64,000 nucleotides of DNA from Natronomonas sp. CBA1123 (GTDB taxonomy: Archaea; Halobacteriota; Halobacteria; Halobacteriales; Haloarculaceae). Positions 16,044 to 25,031 of the stretch are shown in pieces; positions within the stretch are counted from its first letter, which is position 1, and the number at the start of each line of letters is the position of its first letter. A program made the position numbers and the translations under genes. Under the pieces are notes generated by a model. That model ran no database searches, was not told where the DNA came from, and saw nothing but the letters and a program-made list of their open reading frames with translations. The stretch is taken from positions 62,001 through 126,000 of the forward strand of contig NZ_WPCC01000002.1 in assembly GCF_009741925.1 (NCBI RefSeq), in the 5' to 3' direction.

Positions 16044-17240
16044 ATGGTCGTAGAAATCAGCGACATCGAGACAGTCGCAATAATCGGTAGCGGAGAAATG
16101 GGACGAGGAATCGCCGCCGTGGCCGCGTTGGCTGGCTACGAAACGTACGTCAACGACATCGACGAGTCACAGTTGGCGGAAGCACAAGACAACATCGAGT
16201 GGTCCTACGAGAAATCTGTCGAAAACGGAGCTACGACCGAGACCGAGACAGACGCCGCAATGGAGCGGCTCACTTTCACCACCGACCTCGAGGAGGCAGT
16301 AGGCGACGCGGATTTCGTTACGGAGGCGGCGGTCGAACAACAGTCGGTGAAGGAAGACATCTTTGCCGACCTTGACGAGGTGGCCCCCGAGGATGCCCTC
16401 CTCGCGACGAACACGTCCGGACTCAACATTACCCAACTCGCCGAAACGACTGATCGGCCTGAGCAGGTCATCGGTACTCACTGGTTCAATCCGCCGATGC
16501 TGATGGAATTGGTCGAAGTGATCATGACCGAACACACGCCCGATGACGTGGCTGGAACTGCCGAATCGATAATCGAATCCTTCGATAAAACACCCATCAG
16601 ATGCAAAATTGACATTCCTTCGTTCATCGTAAATCGGCTCATGCGACCGTACGGTGAGGAACCTGCCTGGATGGTGTACCGAGGGGAACACTCCATCAGA
16701 GAAATCGACTCCGCGATGAAATTCAAGGCGAGGTTCCCGATGGGGCCGTTCGAATTGGCGGACTATACTGGTGGTCTCCAGGTTCGTGTCGAGGGCGAAC
16801 AGGACCATCTCGAAGACGACCGCCCAATGTCCTATGACACGGAAGTCTGTCCGATACTCCACCAACTCTACGAAAAAGGACGCTACGGTCGTAAGACCGA
16901 TGCTGGCTATTACGACTACAGCGAGAGCGATGAACCCGATATTCCTGTTGATTCTGGCCAAGGTTTCGATACACTGCTTGTGTGGGCGCCGATTATCAAC
17001 GAAGCCGCAAAGATGGTCGAAAACGGAGTAGCAACAGTTGAGGACATAGATACGGGTGCCAAACTTGGCGGCAACTGGCCAACTGGCCCTCTCGAGAAGT
17101 GCGACGAAGTCGGTGCAGATGTCGTTCTAGAGTGTGTAACCGAAGTCGCCAACCGACACACTGATACGAACAAAATTGCTGAGACGCTACCTTGCGATTT
17201 GCTCGTGGAGAAGGCAAAAAGCGGTGAAACGTTTTACTGA
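16044..17240 (+). CDS. 3-hydroxyacyl-CoA dehydrogenase
   Basis: The 398-residue protein begins with a Rossmann NAD-binding motif (GSGEMGRGIA, residues 15-24). It continues with NTSGLNITQLAE and GTHWFNPPMLMELVEVI, in which His146 is the catalytic base position. PSFIVNRLMRPYGEE starts the helical C-terminal domain, followed by PMGPFELADYTGG. It oxidises 3-hydroxyacyl-CoA to 3-ketoacyl-CoA with NAD. There is no fused hydratase; that activity is provided by the divergent gene. The rather long C-terminus suggests two 3HCDH C-domains, as in bacterial PaaH/FadB2-like forms. Confidence 0.9.
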   Translation: MVVEISDIETVAIIGSGEMGRGIAAVAALAGYETYVNDIDESQLAEAQDNIEWSYEKSVENGATTETETDAAMERLTFTTDLEEAVGDADFVTEAAVEQQSVKEDIFADLDEVAPEDALLATNTSGLNITQLAETTDRPEQVIGTHWFNPPMLMELVEVIMTEHTPDDVAGTAESIIESFDKTPIRCKIDIPSFIVNRLMRPYGEEPAWMVYRGEHSIREIDSAMKFKARFPMGPFELADYTGGLQVRVEGEQDHLEDDRPMSYDTEVCPILHQLYEKGRYGRKTDAGYYDYSESDEPDIPVDSGQGFDTLLVWAPIINEAAKMVENGVATVEDIDTGAKLGGNWPTGPLEKCDEVGADVVLECVTEVANRHTDTNKIAETLPCDLLVEKAKSGETFY

Positions 17241-17820
17241 GAGACAGTAGGCGTCAGGGACGTCTGTTTTACGCGTTCGGACCAGTTGTAACAGTTGACC
17301 GTCCTTGTCTAGTCGGCTCTGGCTCGGCCTGCAGGACGGCGGAGTACTCGTTGCCATTCCTGGACGATCTCCTCGCAGAGTTAACCCACCCCGCTGGCAG
17401 CCCGGTAATCCAAACTCTTGTCCCGCGATACGGGACAGTCGGAAATGGCGACAAACCGACGAAATGCGATCACTCAAACGAGATACGAATTCAGCAAGAC
17501 CGACGTCGGATCAGAACGCCTAGAACTCAAGGAGTCTAAACAGGCTTGTGAACCAAAAGCGTCGGATGGCTGAATGAGGTGGGTTCAAATAACAGAATTA
17601 GCTTTGTTATTTTTCAATAAGCCTCTACGAACAGAATCAGCCAGTCGTTTGGGTATAGTGGTAAAGCCTACTGAACGTGAGCAGTTGTCGACGACTATTC
17701 TGATCGGGACGCGAGCGGCGCTTACTAGTATATAACTATCAGACCAATATCTCCGCTAGAGAATAAAAGGGGGATTGGGGATCACGTATCTTGTTCAGAC
17801 GTCCGATAAGACAGCCGTTA
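17241..17820. other. 580-bp spacer without a clear gene
   Basis: Only short, unconvincing frames occur here. AAATAACA (17587-17594) and TGTTATTT (17605-17612) make an 8-bp stem with a 10-base loop, perhaps part of a terminator or operator. A frame at about 17351-17539 has no family resemblance. The spacer separates the dehydrogenase from the end of the IclR-type regulator. Confidence 0.5.
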
Positions 17821-18594
17821 TCAGGCGTGTGCGATGTTGAGCTCCAGCTCGTTTGCGGTTCCGAGTAGAAGCGATGGTAGCTCCTCTTTGAAACGCTCAC
17901 CAGTGAAACGGTGGCTCGGTCCAGAGACGCTGAGACCTCCGATAACACTGCCTTTGGGGCCTTTTACTGGAACTCCAATCGCACGAAGACCGTCAAGATT
18001 TTCTTCACGATTGAATGCGTACCCTCGCTCCCGGATTTGTTCTAATTCGTCGTACAGGGTATCTTGATCGGTTATCGTCTCGTCGGTGATTTTTTCGAAC
18101 GGCGTTTGTTCGATAATGCGGGACACTTTTTCTGGTGGCATCGCTGCGAGTATACTCTTACCAGATGCAGTCGCATGGAGGGGTATTCGTTTGCCGATCC
18201 CGGGATCCGTCCTGACAGCGTGGTCCCCCACTGCCCGATGGAGATAGACAGCTTCGCCATGCTCTTCGACGAGGAACTGGGCTCGTTCGTCCGTCTCCTC
18301 GGCTAACTCCTCGACCTTCTCTTTCGCCAATTGGTACGCCTGCTTTCGGTTCCGGGCATCTTCTCCAAGTTCGAGAAATCGGAGACCGACATGGTATCCT
18401 TCCTCGTTGACGACGTAGCCTCGTTGGTCGAGCGTCGAGAGATGGCGATGAATGGTGCTTTTGGCATAGTCGAGGTCCGACGTAGCCTCCGAGAGAGTAA
18501 CTCCGTCCTTCTGGTGGACGTATTCGAGGATGTCGAACAGCGTTTCTACCGAACCGACCGAATCGACCCCGTTTCCACGCTCTGATTCGCTCAT
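17821..18594 (-). CDS. IclR-family transcriptional regulator
   Basis: The N-terminal winged helix (VETLFDILEYVHQKDGVTLS and LDYAKSTIHRHLSTL, residues about 17-60) precedes an effector-binding IclR domain with RIPLHATASGKSILAAMP and a C-terminal GLRAIGVPV and IGGLSVSGP. At 257 residues it has the normal length. IclR regulators bind small organic acids or their derivatives and control catabolic operons. It is divergent from the MmgE/PrpD gene (95 bp between starts), so it probably controls the operon that begins there. ATG 18594 is the start. Confidence 0.9.
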   Translation of the reverse strand: MSESERGNGVDSVGSVETLFDILEYVHQKDGVTLSEATSDLDYAKSTIHRHLSTLDQRGYVVNEEGYHVGLRFLELGEDARNRKQAYQLAKEKVEELAEETDERAQFLVEEHGEAVYLHRAVGDHAVRTDPGIGKRIPLHATASGKSILAAMPPEKVSRIIEQTPFEKITDETITDQDTLYDELEQIRERGYAFNREENLDGLRAIGVPVKGPKGSVIGGLSVSGPSHRFTGERFKEELPSLLLGTANELELNIAHA

Positions 18595-18689
18595 GTTTGC
18601 TACTCTGACTCATCCATATTTAATATACCGCATCGTCGAACTCTCTTGCCGTAAAAAATATTTATGAGCGTCGCTCCGGGAGACCTACT

Positions 18690-20037
18690 ATGGCATCACC
18701 AGAAGCGACACTGAGCGATTTTATCGCGACGGTAACGTACGAGGAGGTTCCCGAGCGCGCCCGTGAGACCGTTAGACGTGCTTTTCTTGACACAGTCGGC
18801 GTCACATTGGCAGGTGCGCTGGACGACGCCGGTACTACCGTATTTGATATGGATGACATCGACAGCAGCACGGCTAGTGCCTCAACGATACTTGGAATCG
18901 GGTCGGCCCGATCGCCATCCGACCGAGCACTTCATACTGGAACCGCAAGCCACGCACTGGACTACGACGACCTGGCGTGGGCGATGGATGGCCATCCCAG
19001 CGTTACGCTTGTCCCCCCCACTACTCGTACTCGCAGAGGAATCAGACGCCAGCGGCGAAGACCTCGTGACAGCGTTCGCTGCCGGGTTCGAGACCGAATG
19101 CGCACTTGCCGAGCCGATTAGTCCTGACCACTATGAAGATGGGTGGCACGCAACCGCAACGTTCGGAGCACTCGGTGCAGCCGCCGCTTCTGCCTCACTA
19201 CTCAACCTTTCGGCGGCGAAGACCCGCAATGCATTGAACATCGCAGCGTCAACGCCAGCCGGCCTCAAGCGGAACTTCGGATCGATGACCAAACCGCTCC
19301 ACGCAGGACTGGCTGCACGCTCCGGAGTTACCGCTGCACGTCTCGCTGACAGGGGCTTCAGCGCCGACCCCAACGCGTTGAGCGGTGACCGGGGCTTCTG
19401 GGATCTGTACGGCCCTGAGGATCGAACCGAATTCGCGTTCGATGCCGCCGAGTGGGTCCTCGTCAGTCGGGGTATCCACATCAAGTACTATCCCTGCTGT
19501 TACTTCACCCACACGAGTATTGCGGGCACACAGGCGCTGGTTGACGAACACGATATCTCTCCGTCAGAGATCGAGAGCATCCATCTTCAGGTTGCTCAAG
19601 GCGCAGCAGATGCGCTTCATCACTCGGACCCCGACACCGGCTTGGAAGCGAAGTTTTCACTGGAGTACACGGTCGCAAGCGCTGCCGTTCGTGACCGCGT
19701 CGGTCTTGACGCCTTCACCAAATCGTCGATACAGGAGGATGACGTTCAACGCGTTCGAAAACGGGTCGACTACGACGTGGACGACACGCTCCACTACGAC
19801 TCTCACGAGTCCGTCATCACTATCGAGACGGCGGACGGAACCTACGAACGGACCCAAGAGAACCCACCTGGTACCCACGACAATCCCCTTACCGATTCGC
19901 AGCTTCGGGAGAAGTTCGATGAATGCGCGCGCCGCGCCATTTCAGAACCCGCTTCAGACGAGCTCGCAGATGTTCTTATGACACTTGAGGACCAAAATGA
20001 CGTGGCTGCTGCCATCCGAAACGCGACCGAACCATAG
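18690..20037 (+). pseudogene. MmgE/PrpD-family dehydratase/decarboxylase, frameshifted at a C7 run
   Basis: The frame from ATG 18690 encodes a typical MmgE/PrpD N-terminus ending in HALDYDDLAWAMDGHPSVTL. At a run of seven C's (19013-19019) the coding signal moves to the +1 frame, which reads PLLVLAEESDASGEDLVTAF and continues to 20037. With six C's the product would be about 448 residues, the normal length for 2-methylcitrate dehydratase, cis-aconitate decarboxylase and related enzymes. The downstream part includes KYYPCCYFTHTSIAG. It is the first gene after the IclR regulator and precedes an acyl-CoA dehydrogenase. It is either a recent inactivation or a homopolymer sequencing error. Confidence 0.85.
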
Positions 20038-20073
20038 TTTTAAGCCGGTTGCAGTACGTTCAGCGAACGTTCA

Positions 20074-21273
20074 ATGGTAGATAGAGACACGGTCCAGCTG
20101 ACGGACCAGCAGCGTCTGGTCAGAGATTCGATTCAGGATATTTGCTCCGACTTTGACCGATCCTACTGGCGAGAGAAGGATAATCAAGGAGAGTATCCTC
20201 ACGAGTTCGCGGCGGCCCTCGCTGACGGTGGATGGTTCGGAGCGCTCCTCCCCGAAAAGTACGGCGGCGCAGGGATGGGAACACAAGAAGTCGTGGTGAT
20301 GATGGAAGAAATCGCCGCATCAGGCGGCGGATTTAGCGCCGCACAGGCAGTCCATGGAGCCATCTATAATTCGGTTCCACTGGTGGAGTATGGGAGTGAA
20401 GAAATGAAAGAAGATCTTCTCCCAAAAGTCGCAAACGGCGAGGAGTCGATTCAGGCCTTCGGACTGACCGAACCGAACGCGGGGTCAGATTCGACCTCTA
20501 TCGAGACACGGGCCGAACGAGACGGCGACGAGTTCGTGATTAACGGCCAGAAAATCTGGATTTCGCGCGTCGATGCGAGCGATTATCTCGTCCTCATGGC
20601 GCGTACGACGCCGAAATCCGAAGTAGAGAAACGAACTAGAGGTCTGACGATGTTCCTTGTCCCGCTTGAGGAAGCATACGAACAGAACGGCCTCGAAATC
20701 GAGCAAATAGACAAGACTGCAAGTGGGCCCGTCCATTCTTACGAGCTCTTTTTCGAAGACCTTCGAATTCCCGAGGAGAACGTCATCGGCGAAGAGGGCA
20801 AAGGGTTTTATCAAATGCTGGATGGCCTCAACGAGGAACGGCTCGCCATCGCAGCGGAGTGCATCGGCCTCGGAGAGGCAGCCATCGAAGCGGGCGTTGA
20901 TTACGCCAACGAGCGGGAGGTTTTCGAAACTGCGATTGGCTCCAACCAAGCGATTCAACACCCGCTTGCCGAAGGACACGCACGTGTGCAGGCCGCCAAA
21001 GGAATGGTGTATAACGCGGCAGACCAAGTTGGCGATGCGACCCAGAAGGACGTGGGCGCACTCGCGAACATGTCAAAATTCCTCGCTGCCGACGCCGCGT
21101 TCCAGGCCGCAGACGCTGCTGTTCAGACGCACGGTGGATTCGGTATTGCTCGCGAATACGACGTCGAACGGTTCTTCCGAGAGGCCCGTCTCACGAGGCT
21201 GGTTCCGATTACACAGGAGCTTGCGTTGAATTACATCGGCGAAAATGTTCTCGGACTTCCACGTTCCTACTAA
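20074..21273 (+). CDS. Acyl-CoA dehydrogenase
   Basis: A 399-residue FAD-dependent acyl-CoA dehydrogenase: LLPEKYGGAGMG near residue 58, the substrate/FAD segment QAFGLTEPNAGSDSTSI, KIWISRVDASDYLVLMART, and the C-terminal HGGFGIAREYDVERFFREAR. It introduces a 2,3-double bond and passes electrons to ETF. It overlaps the following MaoC gene (TAATG), so these enzymes are co-translated: the dehydrogenase makes the enoyl-CoA that the MaoC protein hydrates. TATA-like and leader features are weak; the gene lies 36 bp after the MmgE/PrpD gene. Confidence 0.92.
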   Translation: MVDRDTVQLTDQQRLVRDSIQDICSDFDRSYWREKDNQGEYPHEFAAALADGGWFGALLPEKYGGAGMGTQEVVVMMEEIAASGGGFSAAQAVHGAIYNSVPLVEYGSEEMKEDLLPKVANGEESIQAFGLTEPNAGSDSTSIETRAERDGDEFVINGQKIWISRVDASDYLVLMARTTPKSEVEKRTRGLTMFLVPLEEAYEQNGLEIEQIDKTASGPVHSYELFFEDLRIPEENVIGEEGKGFYQMLDGLNEERLAIAAECIGLGEAAIEAGVDYANEREVFETAIGSNQAIQHPLAEGHARVQAAKGMVYNAADQVGDATQKDVGALANMSKFLAADAAFQAADAAVQTHGGFGIAREYDVERFFREARLTRLVPITQELALNYIGENVLGLPRSY

Positions 21274-21818
21274 TGACTGAGAAAACACTCAAATCTGGAT
21301 GGCAGGGAAGATTCTACGAGGACTTCGAGGTCGGTGACGTCTACAAACATCCCTACGGTCGGACGGTCACCGAAACTGACGACGTCTGGTTTACAAACAT
21401 CACGATGAACACCAATCCGATGCATTTCAATGAGGCGTACGCATCGGAAACCGAATTCGGCGAGCGCCTCGTCAACGGGACGTTTGTGATCGCTCTGGCC
21501 GTCGGAATGAGCGTCATCGACGTGTCGATGAACGCCACAGCAAACCTGGGATACGATAAGGTCCGCCACCACGGCCCCGTCTTCCACGGCGATACTATCT
21601 TTGCAGAATCCGAGGTTATTTCGAAACGAGAGTCCGAGAGCCGCGACCACGTCGGCATGGTTACGACGGAGCTTCGTGCGTACAACGAGGACGATGACCT
21701 CGTCCTATCGCTCGAACGGACACCGATGGTGATTAAACGCGAACACGCCGAGCCATCCGCAGCACAGCCCCCAGGGTGGCCGGAGGATGTCGGTACGCAA
21801 CCGGAGGGAGATGAATGA
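21273..21818 (+). CDS. MaoC-like hotdog enoyl-CoA hydratase
   Basis: This 181-residue single-hotdog protein starts with the WQGRFYEDFEVGDVYKHP leader typical of MaoC dehydratases, then NTNPMHFNEAYA at the hydratase motif, then GYDKVRHHGPVFHGDTIFA. In classic R-hydratases the motif has Asp before x-N-P; here the residue is Asn. As I recall, this is shared with the itaconyl/mesaconyl-CoA hydratase-like branch. It hydrates an enoyl-CoA, plausibly a branched one. It overlaps the dehydrogenase by one base and the CoA-transferase by four, placing it in one operon. Confidence 0.85.
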   Translation: MTEKTLKSGWQGRFYEDFEVGDVYKHPYGRTVTETDDVWFTNITMNTNPMHFNEAYASETEFGERLVNGTFVIALAVGMSVIDVSMNATANLGYDKVRHHGPVFHGDTIFAESEVISKRESESRDHVGMVTTELRAYNEDDDLVLSLERTPMVIKREHAEPSAAQPPGWPEDVGTQPEGDE

Positions 21819-23275
21819 GTGGTGGCGAACGACTCGTCGGCGATTTACCCCAGCGTGATGCGTCGGAGATAGCTGGCGAAATCGCTGCTGACGAAACGCT
21901 ACTCGTCAGCGGGTTCGGGAGTGTGGGATATCCCAAGGAGGTTCCGCTCGCGCTTGCGGACTCAAACCGCGACCTATCTCTTACTGTCATAAGTGGCGGA
22001 AGCGTCGGGAACGAAATCGACAGCGAGCTCGTGAAGGCCGACGCAATTGATCGGCGCTATCCCTACCAAGCTCGCCCTCCCGCCCGGGAGGCCGTCAATA
22101 CGCGAGAGATGGCTTTCAAGGATCGGAATATCAGCACGCTCGGCGACGAAATTCAATACAGCGAAATCACGGATGGCGGTACTGCTGTCGTCGAAGCCCT
22201 TGCGGTGGGCACGGATTGGCTTATTCCCACGACGAGCATCGGCCAGACGCCCGCCTTCGTCGAGAGTGCAGACCGCATCATTGTCGAACTCAATCGCTCG
22301 GTTCCGACGGCTGTCCGGAGATTTCATGATATTTATCGACTCGGTAAGCCGCCCAACAGGAATCCGATTCCGCTCGCAGACCCCGGAGAACGAATCGGGG
22401 ACGAACAGATAGAGTTCGATGCTTCGAAGCTTGCCGGTGTCGTCGAAACCGACCGCCGTGATCAGCCCTACGAGTTCCGCGACCCAACCGACGATGATCG
22501 AACGATTGCATCGAATCTCGGCACATTCCTTGAAAATGAGGTCCGGCGATCACCCCTCTTTGAAGAGTCCCTCCGCATCCAGTTCGGTGTTGGAAGTCTC
22601 GGAAACGCATTGATGAGTGCGCTAGGCGATGCAGATCTCGGCGGCCGTGATTTGATATACTTCGGTGAAGTCATTCAAGACGGCTTGCTCGATCTCCTCG
22701 ACGAGGAGAAGTTGTCAGCTGCAAGCGCTACCTCGCTAGCGTTATCCAGCGAGGGACAAGAGCAATTGTTCAACAATGTCGACCGGTACGCAGAGAATGT
22801 CGTCCTCCGCCCAGGCGACCTCTCCAACAGCCCGACACTCATCAACCGCTTCGGCGTCGTTGCGGTAAACAGCGCGCTTGAAATGGACCTGTTTGGTCAC
22901 GTAAACTCCACCCATCTCAACGGTACCCGCATGATGAACGGTATCGGTGGAAGCGCTGATTTTAATCGCCACTCCCCAGTCGCCGTGCTCGCACTCCCAT
23001 CGACGGCCGCCGATGGCGAAATTTCACGAATTGTTCCGATGGTTCCTCACGTTGACCATACTGAACACGACATTGAAGTGGTCGTTACCGAACAAGGGGT
23101 TGCTGACCTTCGAGGTAAATCCCCTGAAGAAACCGCGACAGCGTTAATTAAAAACTGTGCCCACCCCGACTACCGGGAGAATTTGCAGGAGTACCTCAAC
23201 CGAGGCCTCGACTCCGCTGGGCACGTTCCGCACGACATCGAAACAGCACTCGACTGGCACGTTAATCGAACATGA
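21815..23275 (+). CDS. Acetyl-CoA hydrolase/transferase-family CoA-transferase
   Basis: This 486-residue protein belongs to the class I acetyl-CoA hydrolase/transferase family. VNSALEMDLFGHVNSTH carries the glutamate that forms the CoA thioester, and GIGGSADFNR is the glycine-rich loop. The N-terminal domain has LLVSGFGSVGYPKEVPLAL. It would move CoA from a donor such as succinyl-CoA or acetyl-CoA to the pathway acid, or salvage CoA at the end. Members include acetate:succinate and itaconate CoA-transferases. It overlaps the MaoC gene (ATGA), so the pair may act on the same substrate. Confidence 0.88.
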   Translation: MSGGERLVGDLPQRDASEIAGEIAADETLLVSGFGSVGYPKEVPLALADSNRDLSLTVISGGSVGNEIDSELVKADAIDRRYPYQARPPAREAVNTREMAFKDRNISTLGDEIQYSEITDGGTAVVEALAVGTDWLIPTTSIGQTPAFVESADRIIVELNRSVPTAVRRFHDIYRLGKPPNRNPIPLADPGERIGDEQIEFDASKLAGVVETDRRDQPYEFRDPTDDDRTIASNLGTFLENEVRRSPLFEESLRIQFGVGSLGNALMSALGDADLGGRDLIYFGEVIQDGLLDLLDEEKLSAASATSLALSSEGQEQLFNNVDRYAENVVLRPGDLSNSPTLINRFGVVAVNSALEMDLFGHVNSTHLNGTRMMNGIGGSADFNRHSPVAVLALPSTAADGEISRIVPMVPHVDHTEHDIEVVVTEQGVADLRGKSPEETATALIKNCAHPDYRENLQEYLNRGLDSAGHVPHDIETALDWHVNRT

Positions 23276-23365
23276 TTGAACCAGATACCACCACGAGCCG
23301 CACCGCCACCTGTGTCGCCAACACAGCTGTCCGACGACGCACGAAAACTGCACTGGAGGGTTCCA

Positions 23366-24535
23366 ATGTCTGAATCTGTGTACATTGCGGGGGCCTTCGA
23401 GCATCCGACAAGAGAGGCGCCGAACAAGTCGACGATGCAGCTTCACGCGGATGTCGCCGCGGGTGCACTCGAAGATGCCGGCGTTCCAAAGGAGGCCGTC
23501 GACGGTTACTTTACCGCTGGCGTGCCCGAGATGGAGCACAGCCTGACACCGCTGATGGCTGCCGACTACCTCGGCTTGGATGTCGCGTATGCTGATTCGA
23601 CGGACTACGGCGGATCATCATATATCTCACATGTTGGCCACGCCGCGAGTGCCATCCGGGACGGGAAGTGCGACGTCGCGTTGATAACGCTCGCCGGGCG
23701 TCCGCGTTCGCGTGGGCAGGCTACTGGCTCCGGTGTCCGGAAGCTCAGGACTGTTCAGGACAGCTACGAACGTATCTACGGCACGACGAACGTGACGATG
23801 TACGGCATGGCGGCACGTCGTCACATGGAGGAGTACGGAACCACTAGTGAGCAACTCGCAGAGATACGCGCCGCAGCATCTCACCACGCCCAATACAACG
23901 AACACGCGATGTATCGCGACCCAGTTTCTGTCGAGGACGTCGTCGAGTCCCCTGTCGTTGCGGACCCGCTGCATCTGCTCGATTGTTGTGTCATATCCGA
24001 CGGTGGTGGAGCCCTCCTCGTCATCAGCGAGGACGCTCGTTCCGAACTTGACCGCGAGTGTGTCGAAGTGCTCGGACACGGCGAGGCACCGAAACACCAC
24101 GACGCCGGTCGCATAGACATTACCACGACAGGCGCTGTCGAATCCGGCGAACGAGCTTTCACAGAGGCTGGCCTCGGCCCCGAACACGTCGACTATGCCT
24201 CCATCTACGATTCGTTCACTATCACGGTCTTGGAGGCTATCGAAGATCTCGGCTTCTGTAAAAAAGGGTACGGCGGCACATTCGTTGCGGATGGTGCCCT
24301 ACGTGCAGATGGCGAACTCCCGTTCAACACCGACGGTGGCGGCCTCTGTTCGAACCACCCGGGGAACCGCGGCGGGATGACGAAAGTTATCGAGGCTGTT
24401 CGGCAGCTCCGTGGTGAGACCAGTCCCGAAGTACAGGTCGACGCTGACATCGCACTCGCACACGGAACCGGCGGAAGTATTGCAACGCGCCATGGTGCTG
24501 CGACCGTTATCCTCGGTACGGAGGGGATATCATGA
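23366..24535 (+). CDS. Thiolase-fold protein lacking catalytic cysteines (retro-aldolase-like)
   Basis: The 389-residue protein has the thiolase fold: DCCVISDGGGALLV, VDYASIYDSFTITVLEA and the C-terminal SNHPGNRGGMTKVIEA. Where thiolases have the nucleophilic Cys (ACASG) this protein has DYGGSSYISHVGHA (residues 80-93), and the second Cys is replaced in HGTGGSIATRHG. That pattern is shared with Ltp2-type retro-aldolases that pair with a DUF35 protein in steroid side-chain degradation. A DUF35 gene overlaps its stop. ATG 23366 was chosen because GGAGGG lies just upstream; an earlier in-frame start would add 30 atypical residues. Confidence 0.85.
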   Translation: MSESVYIAGAFEHPTREAPNKSTMQLHADVAAGALEDAGVPKEAVDGYFTAGVPEMEHSLTPLMAADYLGLDVAYADSTDYGGSSYISHVGHAASAIRDGKCDVALITLAGRPRSRGQATGSGVRKLRTVQDSYERIYGTTNVTMYGMAARRHMEEYGTTSEQLAEIRAAASHHAQYNEHAMYRDPVSVEDVVESPVVADPLHLLDCCVISDGGGALLVISEDARSELDRECVEVLGHGEAPKHHDAGRIDITTTGAVESGERAFTEAGLGPEHVDYASIYDSFTITVLEAIEDLGFCKKGYGGTFVADGALRADGELPFNTDGGGLCSNHPGNRGGMTKVIEAVRQLRGETSPEVQVDADIALAHGTGGSIATRHGAATVILGTEGIS

Positions 24536-24942
24536 TGGACGTGTGGGAGCCTCGGCCGTTACCCAACGTCACGCCCGAGAGCGAGCGCTACTGGGAAGCT
24601 GCGAGCAACGACCGGCTCCTACTCTCGAAGTGTCCCGACTGTGACCTCGTTATCCACTATCCTCGAGCACGCTGCCCCGATTGTTTCACCGAGACGGAGT
24701 GGACAGAGGCCAGTGGTGACGGCAGGATATACTCGTACTCTGTCGCTGAACGAATGGAAGGGTGGCCCGAAGCGGATCTTCCGCTCGTCGTTGCCTACGT
24801 CGAGTTAGCTGAAGGACCACGTATGATGACGAACCTTATTGGGTGTGATCCAGACGACATCTCCGTCGGTGATTCTGTCTCCGCGGTGTTCATCTCGACC
24901 GAGGAAGACAATATCGGGATACCCGTCTTCCGTCCGGACTGA
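24532..24942 (+). CDS. DUF35 OB-fold/zinc-ribbon acyl-CoA-associated protein
   Basis: The 136-residue protein has a rubredoxin-like zinc ribbon (CPDCDLVIHYPRARCPDC) and an OB-fold C-terminus (GRIYSYSVAERM, PLVVAYVELAEGPRMMTNL). DUF35 proteins partner with thiolase-fold enzymes: they join thiolase and HMG-CoA synthase in archaea and are required for Ltp2-type aldolase activity in actinobacteria. Its start overlaps the stop of the thiolase-like gene (ATGA), strongly suggesting a complex. An alternative ATG is one codon later. Confidence 0.88.
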   Translation: MMDVWEPRPLPNVTPESERYWEAASNDRLLLSKCPDCDLVIHYPRARCPDCFTETEWTEASGDGRIYSYSVAERMEGWPEADLPLVVAYVELAEGPRMMTNLIGCDPDDISVGDSVSAVFISTEEDNIGIPVFRPD

Positions 24943-25031
24943 CCGTCCCAGTTCTTTGCCTCACTGGGGCGGTATCTAGGGGTGGACCGAACCCGAGTTT
25001 TTTTGCTGTCCCGTGGTATTCACCCAATCGT

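Noticed and set aside
16167-16961. 264-residue minus-strand frame inside the 3-hydroxyacyl-CoA dehydrogenase
   Set aside because: Antisense shadow with no recognisable domain.
23276-23365. N-terminal extension of the thiolase-like protein
   Set aside because: The 30 extra residues are atypical and a clear GGAGGG ribosome site precedes ATG 23366.
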